Shown one piece after another: positions 22,649 through 33,600 of a stretch of 64,000 bases of DNA (within the stretch, counting starts at the first letter, position 1; the number at the start of each line of letters is the position of its first letter). This DNA is from Limnomonas spitsbergensis. Its lineage: Eukaryota > Chlorophyta > Chlorophyceae > Chlamydomonadales. Both the position numbers and the translations under genes were made by a program. The notes beneath the pieces were generated by a model. It saw only the letters and a list, made by a program, of their open reading frames with translations, had not been told where the DNA came from and made no database searches. The stretch is taken from NCBI GenBank assembly GCA_037349105.1, contig JAYJMM010000104.1:282001-346000 (forward strand), in the 5' to 3' direction.

Positions 22649-25600
22649 ATGGCAAGGAGTTCATTGGTCGCTCTCGTCTTGTTTCTTGGTCTAGGTGCGA
22701 TACATACGGCGCCGCTCGCTGTAACATCTCCCGACCGGTCTCCCCGCCTGGCGGGCGAGCCTTCGACGCAGCAATTTCCTTGCTTTCCAGATCTCTTCTT
22801 ATCTCATAAGGGACGCTTATACTCATTATATGCAGGGCATCAATCCGTGCTGGCGCAACTTAGCTCGGAAGTACTGAACTCAGCCCTGACTTTATCGGCA
22901 CGACAGCTGTACAACACCTATATCCTGTTGCCCCCATTGAGGCAGCCTACACGCGTTGATCCAGGAGCCCCAGGCTCATGGGTGCTCTACAATGTCTTCA
23001 TGTGGACATCGGGCTTCTACCCAGGTGAAGCCCACTCTTCAACCCTGGATGCAGAAGACCCGTTGAAATGTTGACTTCAGAACGCGTCAGCCACAATTCA
23101 GCTACGTCATGACCCACAGCTGAGGTGGCCTGGTGCACTCAGCCATGCTACCTGAGCCATCAGCCACCGGCCATTCAAGACTTTGTATACATCTCCCCAT
23201 TGATGGCTGCCAAATGTGGTCTGGTGCAAACTAACAAAAATGAACATCGGCTGATATCGTCGGAGTTTAGGGTGCTCACCTCCTGCTGACACCTTGATGA
23301 TCGCCCCCTGACTGCCACTTCCCATTACTCATTGCAATAACTTGATCACCCTGCGTAAACAGGTTGCCTCTGGGAGATGGAAAGGATCCGTATACTCACA
23401 GGACTGCCCAGCACTGCCAACCCAGGGGGGCCAGCCTGGTCGGATATGGCTACAGCCACCATGCAGCAACTGCTCCCAAATGCATACGCCACTGACACTC
23501 ATGACGTGGGGTTCGTCATGCAGGCAAGTGGTACAGTCAAATTTGATGCAGCTCAAAACTCAAGGCAGCTCATGTTGCAGCTACTGTATCTTCCGGCCAG
23601 CTAGTCCGAGACTCAAAATCAATGCCTATGCTATCCGCCTTGCCAGCCCTTTTGATGCCGAGCCTTTCCTCTCCTTTTGAATGGAACTCACAATGCCTCC
23701 CTCCTTTACCACTTTCAGATCCCTTTTGGTTCATCCATGTCTGTCATGGGCAGTGCGGACACCACCAGCGGGGCAGCGCTGCTGCAGACTGCTGCGTCGC
23801 TGTCCACACGCTTCTCGCCCGCAGCGGGATGCATCATGTAAGCAGCGCTGCCATCACAAGCTCCTCCTACAGAGCGGCTGCACCAGGCTGCACTGACAGC
23901 ACTCGTCATGACATCACAATTCCCCTTACACCACATGCCTGAATGCCACAATGTTCATACTGCGGGTGCAAGACGCAATGAACCCCATCGCCCTCTCCCT
24001 CCATCACCGTGTGATGCCCTCTGTGAGATCAATACTGAACCTATGGTTTTATAAAACAATATGCCGACGAGCCTATTGATGCCCTGCCCAGGTCCTGGGA
24101 CTTTTCACCCGGTGCCGTCATCATCGATAACATGATGAACCTGGAACTACTCCTGTCTAGCAGCAAGCTGCCAGGGGGGGACAGAAAGTGGTGGGTGCAA
24201 CTCTGTCTCGTGATGCTGTCCTCATGTCCTGCCACGCTGTGCATTAAGTTTTCACAGCCTCATGATGCTGGCCTGTCCCACAGTGCATCAAGTTTACACA
24301 GCCTTATGATGCTGTCCTGTCCCAGTGCATCGAGTTCAAACTTCTCCTCAGCACTCAAACTTTGTGTTCTCATTCTCAGAAGCCTGACGCCCGGCCTCCC
24401 GCCTCCTTGTCCCCCTAGGTTCGACCAGGCAGTCAGCCATGCCCGCAACACTGCCATCAACCACGTCCGAGACGATGGATCAACTTTTCACGTTGTGACC
24501 TACAGCACCTCCTCCGGGCAGGTGCTGTACAAGTGGAGCCAGCAAGGGCTGGCATCCTGGAGCTGCTGGTCACGTGGACAAGCATGGGGACTAGCAGGCT
24601 TCACTATAGTGTACAGGTAAAGAGAAAGCTGGGCTACCTGTTCAGGCTAAAGAAGATAAACAAAACGTTTGAGCGCAGTGGCTTCTATGAGTCATCCTTG
24701 CAGGCCAACCAGGGACCTCACCTGCTGGTGTTATGTTGGAGCACGGATTTTTGTCCCGCGCTGCCCTGCTTTATCGTCCCATGCCACTGCGGCTGAAGGG
24801 CAAGGCAATATTGTTGCTATGAAGCGGGATTGCCCTCAACAGACAAGGTTCACGCCTTCATAACACCTTGTTTCAAAATAATGAGAACTCTGCCCTGAAC
24901 AACGCGCTCTCGTACCTCAAAAGCCTCTGTTGCGTACAGCTGCAGTAAACTTGCAGGATAGCAGCAATACCACAGGGTACGGTGTAGGTACATGGCTAGG
25001 ATGCAGACATGTTGAAGTTTATAGGGTTTCGCAATGCCACTGTAGACATGTGGCGCCAGACGTCCTGAGTGGCATTGCAAAACCCTCATAAACCTCAACT
25101 GACCACAATGTGCTGTGAGGTTGCTCAAGGCTCAGGCACACTCATGCTCACTTCAGATGCCTTCAGGCTGACCGCTGGGGCTCTTCAGCTGCAGGTCCCT
25201 GCTGAGCCAGAGCGTGGCTTCCCTAACCGTGTCCACCCTTGCTGGTGTGCCTCAGGGAGACTCAGATGCCCGAGTTCCTGGCCACCGCAATCAAGCTGGC
25301 TGACTACTTTGTGTCACACCTGCGCTCGGATTGGGTACCCCTGTGGGATTTCAATGTGAGTCAGCAGATGGCCTGAGTAACATCACACATGCCTGATTTC
25401 CCAAGAACGAATACTCTGCTTGCATTATGTTCATCATGCAAGGACTCACTGCCAGTCACTGCAGGCGGTAAACATTTATTGATCGGGCAGCTCACTCTCC
25501 CGTTGTCTGCTTCCCTCCCATCCCCACAGGCCCCGCAGTCCATGCCCCAGACGGACTCCTCTGCTGCGGCGATTGCTGCCTCAGGGTTAGCCGAGCTAGA

Positions 25601-26799
25601 CTTCTTTGCTCCCGGACGTGGCTACCTGCAAGCAGCGACCTCCATTATCAACAGCCTCACCATGTAGGTGACCTTGCACCAGCCTGAAGCACACCAGCAC
25701 CTGATGGGGTGAACACAATTTCCCTAGGATATTGCCCCTTTAATCCCTTAGTAGGATAAGCTCTCAACAGCCTTCATCGTGAGTGCCTCGTGACAGAGCG
25801 GAACGTTCCAAAATCCCCCCCTCAAACCAAAACAGCAAGACATTGGCACTGCTGGATCGGATTGGCTGCTAGTAGGTGCATCGGGCACCAGCAAGGGGTG
25901 ACGCATAGAAGCCGGTCAAAGAATCCTAGCACTTAAAATGCCCCGGGGAGGTCTTTGATGCTTGCAGCTCTTCCAGCAGCCAGCCTGCTTTGTATCCCTT
26001 GTCAGCAATTGGTGCCCCCATCATACACAGGTCCTACACCAGCTCTCCGCTGAAGCCGTACCCCTCCATCCTCATTGGTGGTGCCGCGTACGTGGGTGCC
26101 AAGGGATATGACCAGGGCCTCATCTACGGCGACTACTACTATCTCAAGGCGATTCGTATCATCCTCCAGCAGCAGGGAGCGTCCGGGGGCCGCCAGGCAA
26201 CTGGAAACCTGGACATTCCAGTGCTATCTCCAACAGCCTCGCCCTCTCCATCTACAAAGGTCTCACCCCTCCCCTCCCCTGTCCTCGTCCCCTCCCCCGT
26301 CCCCTCCCCTGTTCCCTCCCCTTTCCCCTCCCCTTTCCCCTCCCCTATCCCCTCCCCTTTCCCCTCCCCAGTCCCCTCTCCAGTCCCCTCCCCTGTCCCC
26401 TCTCCCATCCCATCCCCTGTCCCCAGCCCCGCATCCGTGCCCTCGACCCTTACTCTTGCTGTGTCTTCCGCCTCGTCTGGAGCCCCCGCCTCATGCCCCC
26501 ACGTCAAATTTGCCTTGTTCCTGTCACTGCTGCGCTCAAAACCAGATGGCATGTCAGGTCTCCTGAGCATGTCCTGTGCTGTCAGCGGAGCTGGCGGCAT
26601 TACAGCACAGCTCACCTTTTCCTGGGATGCAGTGGAGGTGCTGGACACCCTCCAATCTGATATGATCAACATCATGGCCAACATGCAGCTTGAATGCGGG
26701 TCTGCCCTCACCTTCAGCACCTCCACTCCCTCATTGGGAACATCATATGCTTGCAACGCTGTTGGCACTGTCAAGAGAATGCCTGGGCTGTGTTGTTAG
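22649..26799 (+). CDS. Secreted GH88 unsaturated glucuronyl hydrolase with Pro/Ser-rich C-terminal module (651 aa)
   Basis: Eight exons (22649-23024, 23363-23523, 23719-23837, 24092-24190, 24419-24616, 25256-25355, 25530-25663, 26031-26799) join in phase. An N-terminal signal peptide ([20 protein letters not shown]) predicts secretion. Residues ~30-450 form the (alpha/alpha)6 GH88 domain: SGFYPGCLW, THDVGF with Asp173, [11 protein letters not shown] with Asp231, [43 protein letters not shown] and [10 protein letters not shown]. The two Asp residues correspond to the catalytic pair known for this family, which hydrates and removes unsaturated 4,5-uronic acids left by polysaccharide lyases. Residues ~462-532 are a PSPV/PSPF-type linker as in algal hydroxyproline-rich wall glycoproteins. 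A Cys-containing ~110-residue C-terminal domain that I do not recognise follows. Intron 2 uses a GC donor (CAG|GCAAGT). A TGTAA signal lies at 27504. Confidence 0.85.
25011..25099. repeat. Inverted repeat (hairpin) in a GH88 intron
   Basis: Arms 25011-25041 (GTTGAAGTTTATAGGGTTTC...) and 25068-25099 are reverse complements with a few mismatches, separated by ~26 bp. It lies in the 639-bp fifth intron. Its size and structure fit a small foldback/MITE-like insertion. No sequence identity to the hairpins at 5371 or 29080 is obvious. Confidence 0.75.
26265..26440 (+). repeat. Coding minisatellite for the Pro-Ser linker
   Basis: A pyrimidine-rich array of 12-bp CCCTCCCCTGTC-like units in the last GH88 exon encodes the [12 protein letters not shown] repeats. 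The period is a multiple of three, so length variation would keep the frame. Confidence 0.85.
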
Positions 26800-28234
26800 G
26801 GATCCGCCTAGGTTGAGGGTTGAGGGCGGAGACTCACGCTTGGCCGCTTTACATTCATTATTTAGCAATTTGCCCTCCTGGGTGTTTGCATGGAGGGCCT
26901 TTGAGGTGCCCTCTCAATATTAAGCAGTGGAGTCACTGTGTTTGTGTGTTTACGGAACCATAGACCTCCGGCATGGAGGTATCAACACCCATTCCCGCTG
27001 GGGAATGAGGCAGTCTGTACATTTGTGGCATGTCAGCTGACGAGGTTTCATTGTAGAGTTGCCTAGGAGCAGCTTATTTATCTTTAGGGGCGAGGTAGGG
27101 AATCTGAAAACAAATAAGTAATGCTGTGATTTGGAAATAATCTTTTGCGGGAGCAGAGCGACTTTTTATCAGGGGGCCTGCTTTTTTTACATTCATCCTT
27201 TTCCCTTATTTTTGCAAGAGCAGTACCTAGCTCTGCGCAGTGAAATATATCACCATAGCACTGGTGTCCCAGTCCCGATTCTTTTATAAACAAACACGCT
27301 GCCATGACAACAACATGTGAATATGCCACCCACTCCTCTTCGCCACACCTCCGTAATTTTATGTGTTGAATTTTCCTGAAGTCCATTGCAATCCCCTACA
27401 TAGGACCACAGATGTATGGTCACCGATTCAGTTTTGAGCTCCTTTAAATTTGCGAACTTTGGTCACTGTACCCTGCAGTCTTTTAGCATGTGTCAATATC
27501 ACCTGTAATAAAACCGGGTCCTAACTGGTTGCAGCTCAGACTTAAGTGTCAACTTCCAGGTGGAGGCGTTGACCATCAGATGTTCCCATCAAATATCCCG
27601 AATACACGGACTGCTTGATTCTGGCTTTTTTCTATCTCAGCCCATATGCCATTGATGCATTGGCACCTCCCATCAGCTCTCCCGATTCAGGACACGTGTC
27701 TCCTTAAATTCCTTAGGCAGGGAAGCCACAGGAGGTTGAAAGCACTGGCATCGCTGGAAATGATAACAACATTGTTATCAGGTCCGCCCTGCATTAAGTT
27801 ATGGCGAAAGGGGGGCAAGGGAACTGGGACCCGATAGCTGGATTAGGATAATGGTTAGCCATGCGTGGAATGAGTCCATGTACCTCAGCCCAGGTGCATA
27901 GGCACTGCATGTCATGCTGCATGACTTCAACTTCCAACAAGGCTGCCCCTATATATCCTTATGCTTGGGACCCTGGGATTTGCGCTAGTTAGCGCCTCGA
28001 CATGGGGAAGTGCTGGGATGATGATAATCAGTAATAGGGGGGCCGCTGCTCACCCAGTGTTGAGGTGGAACGGTGCCATCCCACCACGGCGCAACCGCAG
28101 GCAGGAAAGGGAGCAGCTGGCTCCTCCTATCCAGTGGGAAGGAAGGCAGTTGAAATAGTTGTGAAATTTGTTGTCACGTCTCGTACAATACTCTGAGTGA
28201 CAAGGAAATAATACGACAGGCATGTCTCATTTGT
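26800..28234. other. Intergenic, no gene seen
   Basis: The 3' flank of the GH88 gene, with a TGTAA at 27504-27508 preceded by an AT-rich stretch. The frames at 27646-27837 and 27961-28158 are short with no splice context or motif. Confidence 0.5.
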
Positions 28235-28335
28235 GTCTTGTACTTCTGAAAATAGCTCCTCCCAACCCTTTAGCTAGGCGCCCATGTGGCTGAGCCTTCT
28301 TGAGCAGGGCCCACAGGTGTTACCCCATTAACTTC
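28235..28335 (+). mobile_element. Solo 3' tail of the non-LTR element
   Basis: Plus-strand AGCTAGGCGCCCATGTGG, CTGAGCCTTCTTGAGCAGGG and CCCACAGGTGTTACC match the family tail with scattered substitutions. Only UTR and tail are present. Confidence 0.65.
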
Positions 28336-28429
28336 TGGAAATAGCTGTAGCAAGATGTCTGTGGAAGAAAGAAAGAAAATATAATGGATTTTGGGATGCA
28401 CAGGTTGACAAAACGCCCAAGCCCTGGTC

Positions 28430-28600
28430 TGTATACCCTGGCTTGCCCGACCTTTGTGTTTTTGTTGTTTGGTGGCTGACCTTGCTATCCTTTCTTTCCT
28501 CTTGTGCCTTCTCCCTTGACTTTCTTAGCTGTAATTTTGTTTGCCGACTTGTCCGATATTCTTTTCAGCATGGCCCAGAGGTGTAACGTCATTACCGGTA
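28430..28600 (+). mobile_element. Solo 3' UTR/tail of the non-LTR element (divergent)
   Basis: The pyrimidine-rich UTR (CCTTTGTGTTTTTGTTGTTT, CTTTCTTTCCTCTTG) leads to CAGCATGGCCCAGAGGTGTA and ACGTCATT. The GCGGCCGAGC core is mutated. It is the second plus-strand tail within 300 bp. Confidence 0.55.
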
Positions 28601-29079
28601 AAATTAAAGGAAAATGGGACCATGGCGGATGGGCAGTGCAAAGAACAGGGGGAAATGTGAGTCGGGGAGTCAGGCGGAAGATTTTCAAGGAAACGTCGGA
28701 GATAAATAAACGATACAATAGGCTGGCTGGACAGTGTGACCGGGGGGTGAGACCTGAAAGCTTAAGAAAAAGAAGAAGGGGAGGGACATGCTAGGGGTGG
28801 AATACCAAGGGCAGGAAGGAGGTGCAGGATGTCGTTCTAGAAAATGCCAGATCCAATGATGGCAATGCCAACATAAGGATGCAGGAATAGGGGTGTGGCA
28901 GCAGGGAGAGGTGGCTAAGATGGAAAACAGGAGAGAAAGGCAGGAGAGATGTTGGGATGGCGTGAGGTCGATGTGAGACCTTGCACATAAAGCAAATCTG
29001 TCCGAAGTTAAACGCGTAGAAAACAGGGGTGGAACATATCGTAAAAAACGTGCCTTCTAGTTGGCACATTCATCATTGA

Positions 29080-29179
29080 ATAGCCAGCATGCAAGGGGAT
29101 CGATGGCTCATAGCCATCATGTGACGGCTAAAAGCCATCATGGTGATGATAGCCATCGATCCCCTTGTGTGCTGGCTAT
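29080..29179. repeat. Long imperfect palindrome
   Basis: The arms 29080-29108 and 29151-29179 match at 27 of 29 positions when one is reverse-complemented (ATAGCCAGCATGCAAGGGGA ...). The loop contains further AGCCATCAT inverted pieces, giving a nested structure. No gene overlaps it. It could be a foldback element or encode a hairpin RNA if transcribed. Confidence 0.8.
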
Positions 29180-29214
29180 CTGTTAGATGTAACGTCTAGT
29201 ACCGGTGGGCGTCA

Positions 29215-29335
29215 TGTGACGTCTACTAGTAGGGAGGGGGGGGCCTAATAGACAGATCGACATGCCTAATAGGGAGGGGGCGGCCTAATAGACAGGTCGA
29301 CATGCCTAGTAGGGAAGGGGGGGCTAATAGACAGA
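29215..29335 (+). repeat. G-rich minisatellite, left block
   Basis: About three units of a ~38-bp motif built from CCTAATAGACAG, GTCGACATGCCTAGTAGGG and a run of G. The same unit returns at 30220-30450, so the two blocks bracket about 0.9 kb of non-repetitive DNA. Confidence 0.8.
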
Positions 29336-30219
29336 TTCATTGTTGTTGTTACAAAGTAGACGCAACCACCCACAGCCTTTTGCAAAAAGGCCAGGCAGAG
29401 CGCACCGGAGAGGAACCAGAGAACTAGACAGGCACAAAAAACACAGAGAAAAGAGGTCGACATTTAAACAAAAACAGAAGACAGAAGCGGAGACAATGGG
29501 GCAACAGACAGTCAACCGAAAACAGAACAAGAAGCCCAGGGCGGGGAAAGTGTGAACCAAACGACTAGGGACGACGAGGCCATGCAGAAAGCAAGTTGAG
29601 CCATGCAAGAAGGTAGTAGGGACCATCAAGCACGACGAGTACTAGCGAATTCAAGGCAAACGTTAGACCCATGAAGGCGAGCAATTCCCAACAGCTAAGC
29701 AAGACACGCAGAAGGGGAAAGACCCGAAAGGACAGGGAGAGCAGTCTGGCTGAAGGTCCGGCAGGTTCTAACGGGCAAGCACATGTACGCCAACCTATAA
29801 GGCGGCAAAAGGCACTTCAGCGAAAGCTACCGGAAACACTGCATCTTCAGGAATCCGAAGGATGCCGCGCCACCATGAAGTCCAGGCGAAGTCCACAGGA
29901 AGATATAGGCAAGCACTGCATCCTCGGGAAGCTTGAGGAGGCTGCGTTGCTCATTCGGCCAGCTGGGAAAGTGAGACGAAGTCCACGTCCAGAGAAGCAG
30001 CAGGAATAACAGGCGGTTGGTTCTAGAGAGACGATGATGGAACAAGGAGGCGCTAGCGACGTTGGCGGTAGGTTCTAGGTTGATCGGGGTGGGCAGGATG
30101 CGCAGGTGTAGGTGAGTCGGGGTGGCGAAATGACGATGAGTTTGGCACTGCGGGGCGCATGGGAAGAGGCTGGGTTGGAGCTAAGGCAGACGATGGGGCG
30201 GGAGGTAGACTGGGCCGAT
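29336..30219. other. Sequence between two matching minisatellite blocks, no clear gene
   Basis: It contains a plus-strand open frame 29671-30009 (112 codons, very Arg/Lys/Gln-rich) without splice sites, motif or favourable context. I treat it as non-coding. Confidence 0.35.
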
Positions 30220-30450
30220 GCCTCATAGGGAGTGGGGCGGCATAGACAGGTCGGCATGCCTTGTAGGGAGGGGGGGCCTAATAGGCCAAGTTGGCCAAGT
30301 TGGCCTAATAGGCCAAGTTGGCCCCCCTCCCTACTAAGCCTAGTAGGGAGGAGGGGGCCTACTAGGCCTAGTAGGGAGGGGGGCCTACTAGGCCTAATAG
30401 ACAGGTCGACATGCCTAGTAGGGAGGGGGGGCCTAATAGACAGGTTTTCA
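30220..30450 (+). repeat. G-rich minisatellite, right block
   Basis: Several units combine AGTAGGGAGGGGGGCCTA, ATAGACAGGTCGACATGCCT and AATAGGCCAAGTTGGCC pieces, including palindromic CCTAGTAGGCC-like joints. The repeated GGGAGGGGGG runs could form G-quadruplexes. It ends 160 bp upstream of POLD3. Confidence 0.8.
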
Positions 30451-30611
30451 TGTGTAAGGGAAGAGGGTGTAATAGCCTAGTAGTCTTTTAGCCGGACAAT
30501 TATTCGGGACGGAAGCAGGGTTCACAACTGTGGTATTAAGCCGTTCAAAATATTTAACATCGAGATGAAATCGCGAGTTCGTGACCCTCTCATCTATCAT
30601 TTCGTTCTATA

Positions 30612-33600
30612 ATGGCTGATGTCGACCCCAGTGAGATTATTTCGGAGCTGGCTTCTCTGGTTGATGACGAGTTGAAGGTTAGTGAGGAATGTGAACGTGC
30701 TGGAAATATTGCTTACTTTACTTGTCGATTCCTTGTCGTATTGTAACCAGGTTGTGTCATACAAATGGCTGGCACGACACTTCAGCATACCCGCGAACAT
30801 GGCGAAAAGGTGAGCATGGCCAATGCACTTTACAGCTGGTTCAGCTCAGCTCAGTAACTTGACATGTTTGATCAGGATCCTTTATCAATTCTCGGAGGAT
30901 CGAAAAGGGGACGTCAAGACGAATTATCTGCTGTGCGGATGCATGAAGGTGATATCACCACGGCTGCATGCCTACATGCTCACCTTGAGCACCATGCAAT
31001 GTCTCACAGAGTCACGACACACTTGCACCGGACTGCACCTAGTGTACCTAGTGTATCATGCCAACAGCAGAAATTTGATCATGTGCTTCTATTTCTTTGG
31101 TTTGGTTCTGAGCAAAATTACTGCAATGTCCCTGACTGAGTATCGTACCGCTTTCGTTCCAGGATTCTGGTCAAGTAGTCAGCATTGTCGACTCTAGCCA
31201 GCTTCAAGGTGGGGAAGCCACATTGTTTTTTCATTCGGTGTCTGGCAGGCGCTAGGAGATGCATGGCATAAGAAGGGCCTAGGGAGCAAGATCTAATAGT
31301 ACCGGTATCTGCAATCCAGCAAATGCCGAGTGGCCCCATCAGCAGAGCTTGCTGTACTCCTCCCGGATGAGGTCATGGTGTAGCTGATGTGAAGCTGATG
31401 CCCCCTAAAAACACCAGGAATGCTCATGAATTCATTGCCTTACCTTGCAGAATCTCGTTCCAAACTTGACATCATCACCAGCCTGCATGTTTACAGGTAT
31501 GAAATATGTCATTGATTTTGTAGCGCTGACAGCCTTTGAGCCTGCTCAGCATCATTGGGTAACCCAGAATCGTCTTGACATTCCATTACCCCACCCACAT
31601 CAACGCGACATCTAGGTGAACACTCCTCGTTCTTACACATCAGCATATGTTCTGTCCTGATCACGTGCCCCCTCCTTCTCCTGCGGTCAGCGTCGCTCCA
31701 CTACACCAGGCTGACGCCCTCACCCTTTGGCAACACGACCTGCTACAGACACAGGTATGCCATCTGTTGCCACTATCTGCTAGATGTGACATAGAGTGTG
31801 GACGCTGACCTGAACCTGGCTGTGTAAGGGCCCTGTATGCATCATGTGTCGTGAGGTAGCTTCTGTCGTTCTCTTCTCATGAGCTTCTCCCGTGCACCAC
31901 TATTCTTTTAGGGGCCTTCAGCTTCAGCCCAGCCTACGGCCTGCAGGGCTTGTTGCAGCAAGCCCTGTTGCTTGAGCCACCGGCCATTGGCTGGTCGAGT
32001 TTAGGTCCCAATTTGCCGAATGGTGGCCGCCCAGCAGCCCACCAAAGGTGGTCTGAAGCCTCCTAACATAATCACTGGCATGCCCCTTCCCTTCCTGTGA
32101 TTCCTTCCCCAGGAGCTCCTGAAGGACTGCCTTGAGGGCCGGGACAGTGCATCGGTGAAAGCCTTTAAAGACAATACGTGCAGCTCTGTCCGGTTTGTGC
32201 CGACAGTTAGGGCGAAGCGGCCCGGGGTCAGACCCGCAGAGGCCCTGCAGGAGGCGGTGAAGCCTGCAGCCCCCGTCCTTGCCGCAGCAGCCCCCAGCAG
32301 CAGCTTGCCGACAGCAGCCCCCCCTGCCGCTCTCTCTATGGCAGGTGCGCCCGCCTCCGCTGATGTTGAAACCACCGTGGCGTCCAAGAAGGCCAAGCCA
32401 GCGCCGGCGCCACTCAAGGCGCCCGGTAAGAAAGCAAACACTTTGGCCGGCATGTGGGGCAAGGCAGGCCCAGTGAAGAAGGTGGCTGAGCAGGCAGCAG
32501 CACAGGCAGGCAGCGATGCGGCACGAGGGGCTATGGAGGAGTTTGAGGCCGCCGCCATGGCAGCGGCTGCGGCGGCCGCTGTGCAGGCAGCGGATGATGC
32601 TGACGAGGCGCCTTCACCGGTTGTGGCGGCCAAGCGGAGTAAGCGCATGGTGAGGACCTTCAGCAGGATGTAATACACACCTTCAAACACACATTTGCAA
32701 CTGACCACTGTCATATACTCATATGGCATCTGTGATTTCTTACATGGCCATCTGCTGTACACTTTCCTTTTTGAAGGGCATGGTGAGAGGCTGATCGCAT
32801 GTAGGGCAGGCGATGCATCTCCTCAGGTTTTGATCAGAATACCTGACCACTGCCATCTGTCCTCTCTCACATGCCCATGTGCTATATGCCTTCCTCCTAA
32901 AGCGCATGCCTTATCAATGCTCATTTGAGCGTATTATCATATCTTGTCTCCCAGCATTCAGTTATGTTGGGTTGTGATTTTGGCAGGTACAAATCCAAGA
33001 TAGCGATGATGATGACGGTGTTGAGGACGCTGCTCCAGCTGCCAGCATTGCCGTAGCAGATGCGCCCTTGTTAGAGGAGCCGCACGAGGAGCCTGCTACT
33101 GCAGTCGCCTGTGCTGCAGCAGCCGTCACTCCTGCTGATGAGGTCATGAACACTGGGGGCGCTGTGGAGGTTGAGGAGGTAAAGGACGCGGATCAGCCTG
33201 TGGTGAAGAAGAAGGGTGGTGCCGCAGCTGGGAAGAGGAAGAAGGCAGGGGAGGAGGCGGTGGAGAAACCCAACAAGCGAAGCAAGGTGTGCAATGGTGT
33301 CTATTTCAGTGCACACCATGACAACTCTGGGGTCAGCCGGGCGGCCACCACTGGGCCGATTGAGACCCCAACTCTCCCGATCTATGGCCGATGGCCCAAG
33401 CAGCAGGGCTGCATCAAGCCCTGCCCGCCACTAGCTGGTTTGTGGCTGAAAAGTAGCGTAAGCTCTCTAAGACACACGCATGTAGGGCTATGGGGCATTG
33501 CCTACGCCCGTCAAATATCTGGTCCCTCATGAAGCCTTTTTGTAGCTGCCAGCTTTGGGCTCGGCAGATAACCAGGTAACCCAACTGAAGAGGAGACACA

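Noticed and set aside
26139..26774. Minus-strand Gly/Glu-rich frame of 211 codons
   Set aside because: Complement of the Pro-Ser linker minisatellite of the GH88 gene. It is a pure antisense shadow.
29671..30009. 112-codon Arg/Lys-rich frame
   Set aside because: No splice sites, no motif, no support from a neighbouring gene, and it lies between minisatellite blocks.
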